Shown: positions 44,279-52,876 of the stretch, one piece after another
Layout: each line of letters starts with the position of its first letter
How positions within the stretch are numbered: the stretch's first letter is position 1
NCBI GenBank assembly: GCA_033765145.1
Contig: JANRIH010000020.1
Coordinates: 62,001-126,000 of the forward strand
Reading direction: 5' to 3'
DNA: 64,000 nt
Source: JAGVSR01 sp033765145
GTDB lineage: Bacteria; Pseudomonadota; Alphaproteobacteria; Rhizobiales; Hyphomicrobiaceae
The notes under the pieces: generated by a model
What the model saw: the letters and a program-made list of their open reading frames with translations, nothing else
Database searches by the model: none
What the model was told of the DNA's origin: nothing
Made by a program: the position numbers and the translations under genes

Positions 44279-44376
44279 CGCGCCAGCCGCTTCGCTGAAG
44301 ACGTGGCACCGTGATCACTGGATGAGGCCCGACCGCCCTGCTATCGCAGACCGGATGGCACGCGGGGGCATCCGGA

Positions 44377-45003
44377 TTGCTGCGCATCGAAAACCTGAAA
44401 GTCGGCGAACTGGAACCGATCTCCGTCGAGATTGCGGACGGCGAGTGCCTCGCTGTCGAAGCGCCGTCGGGCGGAGGAAAAACACGCCTGCTGCGTGCGA
44501 TCGCGGACCTCGACGCCGCGGACGGCCACATCTTTCTCGATGGCGCCGAGCGAAAAGAAATGCCCGCGCCCTCCTGGCGGAAAATCGTGCGCTACGTCGC
44601 GGCAGAGCCCGGTTGGTGGACCGATACGGCGCGCCCGACCTTTCCGGCCGAAACGCTCGCGCGGACCCGGCTGCAACGTCTGCTGTCGAGTGTCGGGCTC
44701 GACGAGGGTCACCTCGATCGCCCCCTCGCGCAACTTTCGACGGGAGAGCGGCAGCGACTTGCGTTCGTGCGCGCGCTCTCCGATGAGCCGCGCGTCCTTC
44801 TCCTCGACGAACCGACGTCCGCGCTCGATCCGGGACGCACCGCGCTTGTCGAGGAAGCGGTTCGCTTTCATCTTTTGCAAGGCCGGATCGCGATCTTGTC
44901 GACGCATGATCTCGCGCTGGCCGGCCGACTTCGTAACAAGCGTCTTGTCCTGCCGTCGCTTTCCGAACGCGGAACCCAGGGCATAGCAGGCGGAGCGCCA
45001 TGA
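44377..45003 (+). CDS. fetA: ABC exporter ATP-binding protein (FetA-type)
   Basis: A short (208-residue) ABC ATPase. Walker A is APSGGGKTRLL, the signature LSTGERQRLAF, and Walker B RVLLLDEPTSALDPGR, with the H-loop STHD. Its partner gene overlaps it by 4 bases (ATGA), so they are translationally coupled. The pair matches FetA-FetB of E. coli, reported to export iron and protect against oxidative stress. The start is a TTG at 44377, since no ATG or GTG fits the frame. Confidence 0.85.
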   Translation: MLRIENLKVGELEPISVEIADGECLAVEAPSGGGKTRLLRAIADLDAADGHIFLDGAERKEMPAPSWRKIVRYVAAEPGWWTDTARPTFPAETLARTRLQRLLSSVGLDEGHLDRPLAQLSTGERQRLAFVRALSDEPRVLLLDEPTSALDPGRTALVEEAVRFHLLQGRIAILSTHDLALAGRLRNKRLVLPSLSERGTQGIAGGAP

Positions 45004-45818
45004 CCTACGTTCCGCTGACGCCGGTCGACCTCGCACTGGCGGCGCTGCTGCTCGTCGTGACGGGCGCGGTCTCGGTCGCTTTCAAGCTCGGGCTTGTCCG
45101 CTCGATCTCAATCTCCGCCGTGCGCATGTGTTTGCAATTGGCGGTCGTCGGCCTGGTCTTGAAACTCGTGCTCGAAAGCGGCTCGGCGCTCTATACGCTG
45201 CTCTTCGCGATCGTGATGCTCATCGCGACGGGACACGAGGCGGCGAGCCGTCAGGAGCGGCCGTTCGCGGGGCCCATGTCGATGGTCCTTGGTGCTGCGG
45301 CGCCTTTTCTGGCGGGGCTTCTCGCGACGCTTTTCGCGTCCGTCGCGATCATCGGCTCCGACCCGTGGTATGCGCCGCGCTACCTGCTACCGCTGCTCGG
45401 CATGACGATCGGGAACGCACTTTCCGGGTCCATCCTGGTGCTCGACGCGATCACCTGGAGTGCTGAACGCGAAAGGGCCACTATCGAGGCGCGGCTCGCT
45501 CTCGGGCAGTCGCGGCTCGAAGCCCTGTCCGATGTCATGCGGCGCGGCTTGAAGGCCGGGCTGACGCCGATCCTCAGCGCGATGTCGGTGACGGGTCTCG
45601 TCTCGCTGCCGGGCATGATGACGGGTCAGATCCTCGCCGGCGCGGACCCGGTCGAGGCAACCAAGTACCAAGTCATGATCATGTTCCTCATCGCGGGCGC
45701 GAACGGGCTTTGCGTCGTGCTCACGGCACTCGCCGCCATTTTTTTCCTGACCGACGAACGGGACCGATTGCGGCTCGATCGGCTGGCCCCGAACGCGCGC
45801 CGGAATGGAACTGCCTGA
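45000..45818 (+). CDS. fetB: UPF0014-family permease (FetB-type)
   Basis: A 272-residue integral membrane protein with about seven hydrophobic segments. The conserved loop ALSDVMRRGLKAGLTPILSAMSVTGLVSLPGMMTGQILAGADP is the hallmark of the UPF0014/FetB family, as is the MTIGNALSGSILVLDA segment. It overlaps the ATPase gene by 4 bases. The pair would export iron or a related cation. It is followed by a bidirectional terminator. Confidence 0.92.
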   Translation: MTYVPLTPVDLALAALLLVVTGAVSVAFKLGLVRSISISAVRMCLQLAVVGLVLKLVLESGSALYTLLFAIVMLIATGHEAASRQERPFAGPMSMVLGAAAPFLAGLLATLFASVAIIGSDPWYAPRYLLPLLGMTIGNALSGSILVLDAITWSAERERATIEARLALGQSRLEALSDVMRRGLKAGLTPILSAMSVTGLVSLPGMMTGQILAGADPVEATKYQVMIMFLIAGANGLCVVLTALAAIFFLTDERDRLRLDRLAPNARRNGTA

Positions 45819-45871
45819 CGCGGCGTTGCGCTTCCCCCCAGAAAAGTCCCTTCAATGGAACCCCGGGGCAG

Positions 45872-45908
45872 AAAAAAACCCGGTCCGGAGATCCGGCCGG
45901 GTTTTCCA
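45872..45908. terminator. Bidirectional terminator between convergent genes
   Basis: An outer 9-bp stem AAAACCCGG / CCGGGTTTT encloses CCGGA/TCCGG. A-runs on the left and T-runs on the right serve both the fetB gene (plus) and the secreted-protein gene (minus). Confidence 0.85.
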
Positions 45909-45943
45909 TTGGCGTCGATCGTCCCGCTATCGGGACAACTCCA

Positions 45944-46867
45944 TCAAGGCGTCGGTGTGATCGGCGCGACTTTGGCACCCGCCGCAGCGTCCGTCGTCGG
46001 GGCCGCTGTTCCGGCCGAAGCTGATCCAGCGCTTGGTGCGCCGAAGGACGGCAGTTGGACTTGATCGACATCGGCCGCGGTCGCACCACGCTGAGCCGCA
46101 GCTTCGGCGGCGCGTTCCGCAGCAGCGGCCGCACGTTCTGCAGCGGCGGCGGCGCGTTCGGCGGCCGCGGCGGCCTTCGCGGCTGCGTCGCCTTCCGTGG
46201 TCGCAGCGTCCGATCCGGCCGGTGTGATGGTTCCCGTCTCGAGGTTCACGGACGCACCGGTTGCGGCATCGCCGGAATTCGGCGTCCCGGCCGCAGTTTC
46301 CGCGGGCTTCGCATCGGCCTTATTCGCGTCAGCCGGCGCGGCAGCGGCATTTTCAGAGGCCTTCTCCGGCTCGTTACCCGCCGTTTCGGACTTCGCGGGC
46401 TCGCTCTTGGGCGCGTCGGACTTGGGAGTTTCGGATTTCGCCGTCGCGCTGCCAGCGCCAGAGTCCGAAGCCTTGTCGTCAGCAGCCTTGGCCTCCGACT
46501 TCTTATCGGCTGAAGTCTCGTCTGTTTTCTTGGCTTTGGCCGACTTGGGCTTGCTGTCGCCGCCTTCGTCCCAGCACACGTTCGCGGTCGCGGTGCAGGT
46601 GTGCTCGTCGAATACGATCAAGTTCAGGTACAGCTCGCAAGTTACGTCCTTCTTGCCGACCTTGTAGTCTACTACGCCGTTCTTGCTCGCCCATTCGGCG
46701 ATGTGCTTGTCGAGCAGGTCCTGGGCGTCTTTGGTCGGGCCGTCCTTGCCGTAGTCGTTTACGAGGAAGCCCATGCGCTGGCACTTCGCCGCCGCGGCCC
46801 CCGCCAGCACGAATGGCGCCGCCACCAGTGATGCCACCGCTATCGTTCGAACCATCGTTGAACGCAT
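45944..46867 (-). CDS. Secreted Ala/Lys-rich protein with Cys-containing N-terminal module
   Basis: A 307-residue protein with a signal peptide (hydrophobic VASLVAAPFVLAGAAAA, cleavage before KCQRM). A conserved-looking module of about 75 residues follows (RMGFLVNDYGKDGPTKDAQ, DYKVGKKDVTCELYLNLIVF, HTCTATANVCW; four cysteines). The rest is a low-complexity Ala/Lys/Ser/Asp tail that contains three tandem AAAAERA repeats near residues 235-260. The ATG at 46867 has a GGGAG site 8 bases upstream. I do not recognise a named family; the N-terminal module is probably the functional part. Confidence 0.78.
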   Translation of the reverse strand: MRSTMVRTIAVASLVAAPFVLAGAAAAKCQRMGFLVNDYGKDGPTKDAQDLLDKHIAEWASKNGVVDYKVGKKDVTCELYLNLIVFDEHTCTATANVCWDEGGDSKPKSAKAKKTDETSADKKSEAKAADDKASDSGAGSATAKSETPKSDAPKSEPAKSETAGNEPEKASENAAAAPADANKADAKPAETAAGTPNSGDAATGASVNLETGTITPAGSDAATTEGDAAAKAAAAAERAAAAAERAAAAAERAAEAAAQRGATAADVDQVQLPSFGAPSAGSASAGTAAPTTDAAAGAKVAPITPTP

Positions 46868-47046
46868 CTAATCCACTCCCGCCCATAGCCTCGACGTCCG
46901 CCGGACGCCCTCGACACCCGTATAGCCGCTGGCGCGGAACCGGGCTAGCGGGGACCGCTGGCGACTTTTGAGGCGAATAGCAATTATTCCCAGCATTTTG
47001 GAGATGCTATGGCAGCGTGACAAATGCGGAGAGACTTAATGGTCGA

Positions 47047-47409
47047 TCAGTTCATATAGGGGCTATCGCCACCGCGCGGGGCGATCGCGGAATCGAAGAA
47101 GAAGCCGTGGTCGAACGGACCGGCATTCGTCTGGCGATCGAGCCCGGGATCGCGCAGGTTTCCGGCCGAGCCATCACGAGCTCGGCTGTCACCGTAAGTG
47201 TTGATCGTGTCGGCCTTCGAATAGGAATACCCGCCACGGCGCTCGACATAGCCTTTGACGCGCGTGCCGCGGTAGTAGGACGAACAATTGTGTTCAGCGC
47301 CACCGGATTTGCACGACTTGCGCGAACCCGCGAGCACATCATCGACCGGCGCCGAGAACATGGCGCCGAGCCCGGCGACAACCGCAAAAGCCAGTGAATT
47401 CAGTCGCAT
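47047..47409 (-). CDS. Small secreted protein, Gly/Arg/Tyr-rich
   Basis: A 120-residue protein with a signal peptide (MRLNSLAFAVVAGLGAMFSA, cleavage near VLA/GS). The mature part is rich in Arg, Gly, Tyr and Ser (SSYYRGTRVKGYVERRGGYSY) and ends with a motif-like stretch GPFDHGFFFDSAIAPRGGDS. The ATG at 47409 has an AAAGG ribosome site; the frame upstream has no similarity. Such small basic secreted proteins are frequent in this order. Function is unknown. Confidence 0.72.
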   Translation of the reverse strand: MRLNSLAFAVVAGLGAMFSAPVDDVLAGSRKSCKSGGAEHNCSSYYRGTRVKGYVERRGGYSYSKADTINTYGDSRARDGSAGNLRDPGLDRQTNAGPFDHGFFFDSAIAPRGGDSPYMN

Positions 47410-47746
47410 AGTCGTCACCTTTCCATCGCCACGGCAGGCCAAGGGGTCTCGCTTCGAGCCCCGTTGGATCGAACTATAACCCAGAAACTTGATGGTTCGT
47501 TTCATTTCCGTCGGGTCGATGGCTGGCCGATCGGGTCTGTGACCCACGCGGCACACGCGGCGGCTTCCCACCGGGCGGAGCGATCGCAGCAGAAGTGTTT
47601 TCGTGTGCCGGAATGCAATGAACACGGATTTTCCAGAAGGCTTTGACATCAGCGTGACGTGGGAATCGACTAGAGCGTGTTGACGCGACTCAGCAACAAG
47701 CCGGGCAGGAAACCGGCTCGACACGAGAACAACAAGGGGAACGACA
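47410..47746. other. Divergent intergenic region, small secreted / Gly-rich membrane protein
   Basis: This 337-base gap lies between divergent genes. An AT-rich patch at about 47480-47505 could hold a promoter, but no convincing hexamers, hairpin or small gene could be identified. Confidence 0.4.
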
Positions 47747-48046
47747 ATGGAAGCCTATCTGCCACTCATCATCCAGCTCATCAGCGGCGCCGCCGGCGGC
47801 AACCTCGCCGGCACTATCCTCAAGAACCTCAATCTCGGCGTGCTCGGGAATTCGCTTGCCGGCATCATCGGCGGCGGCATCGGCGGTCAGGTGTTGGGTC
47901 CTGTTCTTGGGCCGCTCCTTGGCGCGGCTGCCGCGTCCGGCGCGCTCGACCCGATGGTCATTCTCAATCAGGTCGCCAGCGGTGGTGTCGGCGGCGGCAT
48001 CGTGATGGTGATCGTCGGCATCCTGAAACGCCTCATCGCGCGCTGA
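47747..48046 (+). CDS. Small Gly-rich membrane protein
   Basis: A 99-residue protein made almost entirely of Gly/Ala-rich hydrophobic helices (LPLIIQLISGAAGGNLAGTI, GIIGGGIGGQVLGPVLGPLL, GVGGGIVMVIVGILKRLIAR), probably three membrane passes or an oligomeric helical hairpin. The ATG has a strong AAGGGGAA ribosome site. It resembles the GlsB/YeaQ/YmgE transglycosylase-associated proteins in size and Gly content but is not a clear member. No function is assigned. Confidence 0.72.
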   Translation: MEAYLPLIIQLISGAAGGNLAGTILKNLNLGVLGNSLAGIIGGGIGGQVLGPVLGPLLGAAAASGALDPMVILNQVASGGVGGGIVMVIVGILKRLIAR

Positions 48047-48259
48047 GGTCCACTCAAGTGCAGTGATCAACATTCTAGTTCGGCGCGGGTTCGCATGTCG
48101 GTCTACCCGCGCCGAGGTCTCGACCGGCGTTCGCGCCAAGGTTTGGCGCGCCAGATCGACGGCCCCTCGCTCCGAGAGTTCGCTGGGCGTCGGCCAGACT
48201 TGCACTCGCGCTGTCCGACGCCCCTGAATTGGTTCGACCTTCATCGCCTATTCGGCGGA

Positions 48260-48475
48260 CTATTCCTCGCGCTGCAAATTGACCGCCTTCGGTCCCTTTC
48301 CGCGCTTGTCAGGCTCGGTCTCGAATGAGATCCGTGCGCCTTCCATCAAATTGTCGATCCCGGACTGCTGCAATGCGGTGATGTGAACGAAGATATCGTT
48401 GCCGCCACCGTCCGGCTTGATGAAACCGAAGCCCTTCTGTTCATTGAAGAACTTCACCGTCCCCATCTGGCGCAT
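48260..48475 (-). CDS. Cold-shock protein (CspA family), second copy
   Basis: A 71-residue OB-fold protein (MGTVKFFNEQKGFGFIKPDG, RNP1 KGFGFI, RNP2 IFVHI). It is only moderately similar to the copy at 21272-21481 and ends in a Lys/Arg-rich tail (PDKRGKGPKAVNLQREE). The start at 48475 has a GGAG site about 10 bases upstream; an ATG 9 bases further in is also possible. It lies alone between the Gly-rich membrane protein and rlmJ. Confidence 0.93.
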   Translation of the reverse strand: MRQMGTVKFFNEQKGFGFIKPDGGGNDIFVHITALQQSGIDNLMEGARISFETEPDKRGKGPKAVNLQREE

Positions 48476-48607
48476 GCTTGGCTGCTCCAATTTTCACGTG
48501 CGCGAGGAGCGTGGCATATGAGCCACGCGACCCCATGTCCCATGCGATCAGAGAATTCGCTATATTGCAAGGCAAAATGCGGGAATTTCTACCACTGCAG
48601 ATGATAA

Positions 48608-49510
48608 TCACGCCGAGGTGATCTGGCCGTCTGCGGTGAAATTCTGGCTCACGCGCCATCGCCCGCTCCGAGGCCGGCGTTCGAGCGCGGAGACCAGCCA
48701 CGGCATCACGGTTTCGAGGTGATCCTTCAACATATACGGTGGATTGACGACGACCAGCCCCGTAGCTGCCAATCCCGGCTCCTCATCCATCGCGCGCAAA
48801 CTCAACTCGATCACGATGCGGTCCGCGATGCGGAGGCGGTCGAGGCCCGCATAGAAGTTCCGCACGGCCTTCACGTCCTTGATCGGGTACCAGATGAGGT
48901 ACGTCCCATGGGCGAAGCGCGCGAGGCCATCTTCGAGACCGGCGATGATCCTGTGAAATTCTCCGGGCTCCTCGAACGGTGGGTCGATCAAGACCAGTCC
49001 GCGCCGCTCTTTCGGCGGCAGAAGCGACCTGATCGCCGTCCAGCCGTCGAGCCCCATGACTTTGACCGACTTGTCGCGCTGGAAAAGGGTTTCCAGCGCC
49101 ACGCGATCCTCGGGATGAAGCTCGTTTGCGACGAGGACGTCGCCCGGGCGCATGAGGCGGCGCGCAATGAAAGGGCTCCCAGGGTATTCAAGGACTTGGC
49201 CGTCCACCGGAGCGCCCGTCAAGGCTACCGGCGCCACCAGCGAAGGATGGACCGCCGAAAGGTAGGGAGCGAGGACGTCCGCCACTTCGGCAGGTGCTGG
49301 CCGGCCGATGAGGCGGCCGATCCCCGTTCGCCATTCGCCGGTCTTGGCCGCTTCCTCCGAGGACAGATCGTAAAGACCGGTCCCCGCGTGGGTATCGATG
49401 ACCCGGAACGGGGCGGGCTTCAATTTCAAATGCTCGATGACGAGCGCCAGGGTGAGGTGCTTCAGGACGTCGGCGAAATTGCCGGCGTGATAGACGTGGC
49501 GGTAGTTCAT
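48608..49510 (-). CDS. rlmJ: 23S rRNA (adenine(2030)-N6)-methyltransferase RlmJ
   Basis: RlmJ methylates A2030 of 23S rRNA using S-adenosylmethionine. The 300-residue product opens MNYRHVYHAGNFADVLKHLTL, the near-invariant RlmJ N-terminus, and has DTHAGTGLYDLSSEEAA (SAM-binding), YPGSPFIARRLMRPGD and the catalytic VLIDPPFEEPGEFHR. The ATG at 49510 is fixed by homology. It is divergent from der, with about 100 bases between starts. Confidence 0.95.
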   Translation of the reverse strand: MNYRHVYHAGNFADVLKHLTLALVIEHLKLKPAPFRVIDTHAGTGLYDLSSEEAAKTGEWRTGIGRLIGRPAPAEVADVLAPYLSAVHPSLVAPVALTGAPVDGQVLEYPGSPFIARRLMRPGDVLVANELHPEDRVALETLFQRDKSVKVMGLDGWTAIRSLLPPKERRGLVLIDPPFEEPGEFHRIIAGLEDGLARFAHGTYLIWYPIKDVKAVRNFYAGLDRLRIADRIVIELSLRAMDEEPGLAATGLVVVNPPYMLKDHLETVMPWLVSALERRPRSGRWRVSQNFTADGQITSA

Positions 49511-49612
49511 CTGGGCGTTCCAATCGTGTCGGACCCGAGAGGGTGACGCGGCGTCGCTTGCGTCAAGGCCCCATTGCGGCATATGCGGGGTTCTGACCCC
49601 CGAAAGTTTTCC

Positions 49613-51025
49613 ATGACCTCGCCGCCCATCATCGCCATCGTCGGCCGGCCCAATGTCGGCAAATCGACGCTCTTCAATCGCCTGACCGGTACACGCGCCG
49701 CGCTCGTCTCGGACTTGCCCGGGCTCACGCGCGACCGCAAGGAGGGCGAGACGAACTTTCTCGGCCACGACCTCCGGCTCTTTGACACGGCCGGACTCGA
49801 GGACGCGAGCAAGGGCTCGATCGCGGACCGGATGCGCAAGCAGACCCTTGCGGCCGTCGCCGCGGCGGACCTCGTGCTTTTCGTCATCGACGCGAAAGAC
49901 GGTGTGACGCCGACCGACGAGACGTTCGGGCGGATCGTCCGTCAGTCCGGAAAGCCCGTGGTGCTGGTCGCCAACAAGAGTGAATCTCGCGCATCCGCCG
50001 CGGGTGTGCTCGAGGCCTTCTCGCTCGGCCTCGGCGAGCCGGTCGCGATTTCAGCCGAACACGGCGAAGGTCTCGGCGAACTCATGGGCGATGCACTGGC
50101 GGCTCTCGGCCTCAAGCCGAAGATCAAGCGAAAGGGTGACCCTGCCGACGAGGGCGATGCCGTCGCCTCGGATAACTCGGCGGAGACCGAAGACGTTCGG
50201 GCCCGACCCTTGCGCGTCGCGATCGTCGGGCGTCCCAACGCGGGGAAATCCACGCTCGTCAACGCCCTCCTCGGCGAGGAGCGCATGATCACGGGGCCTG
50301 AGCCCGGCCTCACGCGTGATAGCGTCTCGTCGGATTTCGACTGGAAGGGACGGACGGTCCGGCTGTTCGACACCGCGGGGCTCAGGCGCAAGGCGAAGAT
50401 CACGGAACTCGCCGAAAAGCTCTCGGCGTCGGATGCGGTGCGCGCGATCCGTTTCGCTGAAGTCGTGGTGCTTCTGGTCGATGCCGAGCGTCCGCTCGAG
50501 CATCAGGATCTCACCATCGGCGACCTCGCGACCCAGGAGGGCCGGGCGATCGTCATCGCGGTCAACAAGTGGGACCTTGTCACGGACAAGCAGAAGCATC
50601 TCAAGGACATCCGCGAAATCGTGACGACAAGTCTCGCGCAGATTCCGGGTGTCTCCGTCGTTCCCGTGTCGGCACTCGGCGAAGCAGGCCTCGACCGGCT
50701 GATGCAGGCTGTTTTTCATGCTGCGGAGACGTGGAACCGCCGTATCGGCACCTCGGATCTCAACCGCTGGCTCGGTGAGGCTCTGTCGCGGCATGCGCCG
50801 CCCGCGGCGTCAGGCCGCCGGATCAAGATCCGCTACATTACGCAGCCCTCGACACGTCCGCCGACGTTCGTCGCTTTCTGCTCACGACCAGAGGACCTTC
50901 CGAAATCCTATCTCAAATATCTGACCAACAGCCTGCGCGCGGCGTTCGACTTGCCGGGCGTGCCGGTGAGGTTCAACCTGCGCAAGGGCGAGAACCCGTT
51001 CGACAAGGACCAACGGCGGCGATAA
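49613..51025 (+). CDS. der: GTPase Der (EngA)
   Basis: An essential GTPase with two tandem G domains, needed for 50S ribosome maturation. The 470-residue product has G1 motifs GRPNVGKST (near residue 11) and GRPNAGKST (near 205), DTAG switches in both, NKxD-type guanine motifs (NKSE in the first, NKWD in the second) and the C-terminal KH-like domain with RIKIRYITQPSTRPPTFV and RFNLRKGENPFDK. The ATG at 49613 is set by the start of homology. Confidence 0.97.
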   Translation: MTSPPIIAIVGRPNVGKSTLFNRLTGTRAALVSDLPGLTRDRKEGETNFLGHDLRLFDTAGLEDASKGSIADRMRKQTLAAVAAADLVLFVIDAKDGVTPTDETFGRIVRQSGKPVVLVANKSESRASAAGVLEAFSLGLGEPVAISAEHGEGLGELMGDALAALGLKPKIKRKGDPADEGDAVASDNSAETEDVRARPLRVAIVGRPNAGKSTLVNALLGEERMITGPEPGLTRDSVSSDFDWKGRTVRLFDTAGLRRKAKITELAEKLSASDAVRAIRFAEVVVLLVDAERPLEHQDLTIGDLATQEGRAIVIAVNKWDLVTDKQKHLKDIREIVTTSLAQIPGVSVVPVSALGEAGLDRLMQAVFHAAETWNRRIGTSDLNRWLGEALSRHAPPAASGRRIKIRYITQPSTRPPTFVAFCSRPEDLPKSYLKYLTNSLRAAFDLPGVPVRFNLRKGENPFDKDQRRR

Positions 51026-51211
51026 GCGGGGAGACATGCGACACCCTGACCCCTCGTTGGAGGCCTCGCCGCCATGTTCCGGCTATCGTCCGCGTGCAGG
51101 GCTCTTCAGGTTCTATTCATCCGGGTCCAGGCACTCCCAGGACCACGTGAAATGCCTCAACGGGACTCTGGTGCACCAGAGGGCCCCGCCGACACCCAAA
51201 GGACGACAACG

Positions 51212-51493
51212 ATGACCTTCCGCTCGCTTTTCCGCCCCATCGTCGGCAGTCTCTCGGTCCTCGCGGCCGCGGCCGTCGGGGCCGCAGCTCTTTCCCTGCC
51301 GCTCGCCGATCCGGCACACGCCGTCAACTCCAAGGTGCGCAACGCCTGCAAGGACGACTACCTGCGCTTCTGCCCCAACTACGAGCCCGACTCGACCCAG
51401 GCCCGGCAATGCATGCGTCAGGTCGGAAAGCGTCTCTCGCCGAGGTGCATCGATGCGCTCGCGGACACGGGCCAGATCAAGAAGCGCCGCTGA
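51212..51493 (+). CDS. Small secreted Cys-rich protein
   Basis: A 93-residue protein with a long signal peptide (LFRPIVGSLSVLAAAAVGAA, cleavage near AHA/VN). It has one Cys-rich repeat ACKDDYLRFCPNYEPDSTQA followed by QCMRQVGKRLSPRC, the four-Cys pattern of the GLG1-type cysteine-rich repeat. The ATG at 51212 has an AAAGGA site; the frame extends 46 codons upstream without it. Likely a periplasmic protein with two disulfides. Similar proteins are common in the order; the role is unknown. Confidence 0.8.
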   Translation: MTFRSLFRPIVGSLSVLAAAAVGAAALSLPLADPAHAVNSKVRNACKDDYLRFCPNYEPDSTQARQCMRQVGKRLSPRCIDALADTGQIKKRR

Positions 51494-51651
51494 GACCTTC
51501 GAGGCGACCGATCCGTGCCACTCGAATGGTCGCGGGTCGCTCGCCATCGTTGTGGAGACAGAACCTGACCTCGGGCCGGCGCCCCGCGCTTCTGTGACGC
51601 TCAGACAGTTCTCTGAAAGTGTAGTCTGGCGGTTTAGTCTGGCGGTCGCGC

Positions 51652-52110
51652 ATGTCCGAAACGACCGAAATACTCTTCTATCATCTCGAAACGAAGCCCC
51701 TCGAAGCCGTCCTTCCGGCCCTCATCGAGCGGACGCTAGAGCGCGGCTGGCGCGCCGTCGTCCAGGCCGGCAGCCAGGAGCGCCTCGACGCGCTCGATCT
51801 GGCTCTTTGGACGTATCGCGACGACAGTTTCCTGCCGCACGGCACGGCCAAAGACGGGTTCGCGGACGCGCAACCCGTCTATCTCACGACAGGGGCGGAA
51901 ACGCCGAATGGCGCGGGCGTGCGGTTTCTCGTGGACGGCGCGGAGACGCAGAAATTCGACGGTTTCGCGCGTCTCGTCTTCCTATTCGACGGCAGTGACG
52001 CGGACGCGGTCGCTCGCGCGCGAGAACAATGGAAGTCGGCGAAGGCGTCAGGTCTCAAGGTCAGCTACTGGAAGCAGGGCGCGGACGGTCGGTGGGAAAG
52101 CAAGGGCTGA
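51652..52110 (+). CDS. holC: DNA polymerase III subunit chi
   Basis: HolC links the clamp loader to single-strand-binding protein. The 152-residue product has the HolC features TEILFYHLETKPLEAVLPAL, ERGWRAVVQAGSQERLDALD, LWTYRDDSFLPHG and RLVFLFDGSDADAVARAREQW. Length and fold agree. It usually sits next to pepA (leucyl aminopeptidase) in this class, which is missing here; instead an array of palindromic repeats begins 163 bases downstream. Confidence 0.93.
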   Translation: MSETTEILFYHLETKPLEAVLPALIERTLERGWRAVVQAGSQERLDALDLALWTYRDDSFLPHGTAKDGFADAQPVYLTTGAETPNGAGVRFLVDGAETQKFDGFARLVFLFDGSDADAVARAREQWKSAKASGLKVSYWKQGADGRWESKG

Positions 52111-52272
52111 TGTGGGCGGTCGTCAGTCGGCAGTGAATTCGAGCCGTCCGCCCTGTCAATGGCCCGCCGCCGGAGCCGCGACGTCCGTGCCCCGGTAGCA
52201 CTCTTTGCAAGTGGGTGGGCGGATCGCATCCGGCCGTGCATTTTCCCAGACCGCACTCCCAGACCGAGGCGC

Positions 52273-52418
52273 GGTGTCAGACACGGTTGGAGCGCGGTGT
52301 CAGACACCGGCAGGGCCGAGGTGTCAGACACCGACTGAGACGTGGCGTAAGACACCGGCGGAGGCGCAGTGTCAGATACGGGCGGCGACACGGGTGTCAG
52401 ATACGGGTGTCTGACACC
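52273..52418. repeat. Array of seven palindromic repeats with ~24-bp period
   Basis: Seven copies of GGTGTC-A-GACACC or degenerate versions begin at 52273, 52296, 52320, 52344, 52368, 52393 and 52406. Copies 2, 3 and 7 are perfect (copy 7 with T at the centre); the others have one to three changes. Spacing is 23-25 bases except for the last pair (13). Each unit is flanked by G-rich linker (GAGGCGC). The period is a multiple of three, so frames on both strands show 8-residue repeats, but without start sites and with odd composition they are not genes. It could be a tandem operator array or REP-like sequence. Confidence 0.85.
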
Positions 52419-52611
52419 GCGTCTCGTCCCGACCGTGCCGGAGCGCCTTCCGATGCAAACCGGGGCTCGTCGGGCCGGCCACCGCGGCATTTGGCGGCCG
52501 GCTTCTGCTTGGCTTCGTTTTTCGTAGCGTCGTTCCGCTCGGCCCTGGAGCTTCGATCGGGCACTCGAACGTAGGGAGACGTCGCGATGATGGTCTGCCC
52601 CGAGCTTTGCC

Positions 52612-52737
52612 TTACCGCGTGAGCCCCTCGAAGCTCTTGACGAAGCTGCCGAAAAAGCCGCCAAGCGCAATCACCTGGCCGGTGGCCGAGGTGTTCGTGG
52701 CCGTCGTGGTGTGGTTGGTGTTGATCAGAGTCGTCAT
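52612..52737 (-). CDS. 41-residue Thr/Asn-rich peptide, divergent from tetR
   Basis: A short gene missed easily because it is only 42 codons. An AAAGGA ribosome site lies 6 bases before the ATG at 52737. The product (MTTLINTNHTTTATNTSATG, then QVIALGGFFGSFVKSFEGL) has a polar Thr/Asn start and a short amphipathic or hydrophobic C-terminal helix, like some secreted or membrane-active peptides. It diverges from the TetR gene, and a 32-bp palindrome lies between the two. Frame, ribosome site and context support it; homology could not be tested. Confidence 0.6.
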   Translation of the reverse strand: MTTLINTNHTTTATNTSATGQVIALGGFFGSFVKSFEGLTR

Positions 52738-52809
52738 GGTCTGTCCTTTCGCTCGCTGGGCAGCGCCCGCGCCGGTTGCACTTGCGTTTCCGGGGATCGC
52801 CGCTAAACT

Positions 52810-52841
52810 CTACGATGCTGAATATATATTCTGCGGCGTAG
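52810..52841. promoter_or_regulatory. Candidate TetR operator
   Basis: A 32-bp near-palindrome with outer arms CTACG/CGTAG and a perfect inner GAATATATATTC (52820-52831) lies between the small peptide and the TetR regulator. The AT-rich core in a GC-rich genome and the two-fold symmetry fit a TetR-dimer site overlapping both promoters. Confidence 0.65.
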
Positions 52842-52876
52842 AAGTCAAGGCTGCATTGTAGAAAAATATCTCGACG

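Noticed and set aside
52273..52418. Possible CRISPR array
   Set aside because: Repeats are only about 13 bases and palindromic, linkers are about 11 bases and alike rather than unique, and no cas genes are near.
52215..52574. Open frame with 8-residue repeats across the palindromic array
   Set aside because: The repeats are a by-product of the roughly 24-base period; similar frames exist on both strands, with no ribosome site and Arg-rich or Pro/Ser-rich nonsense composition.
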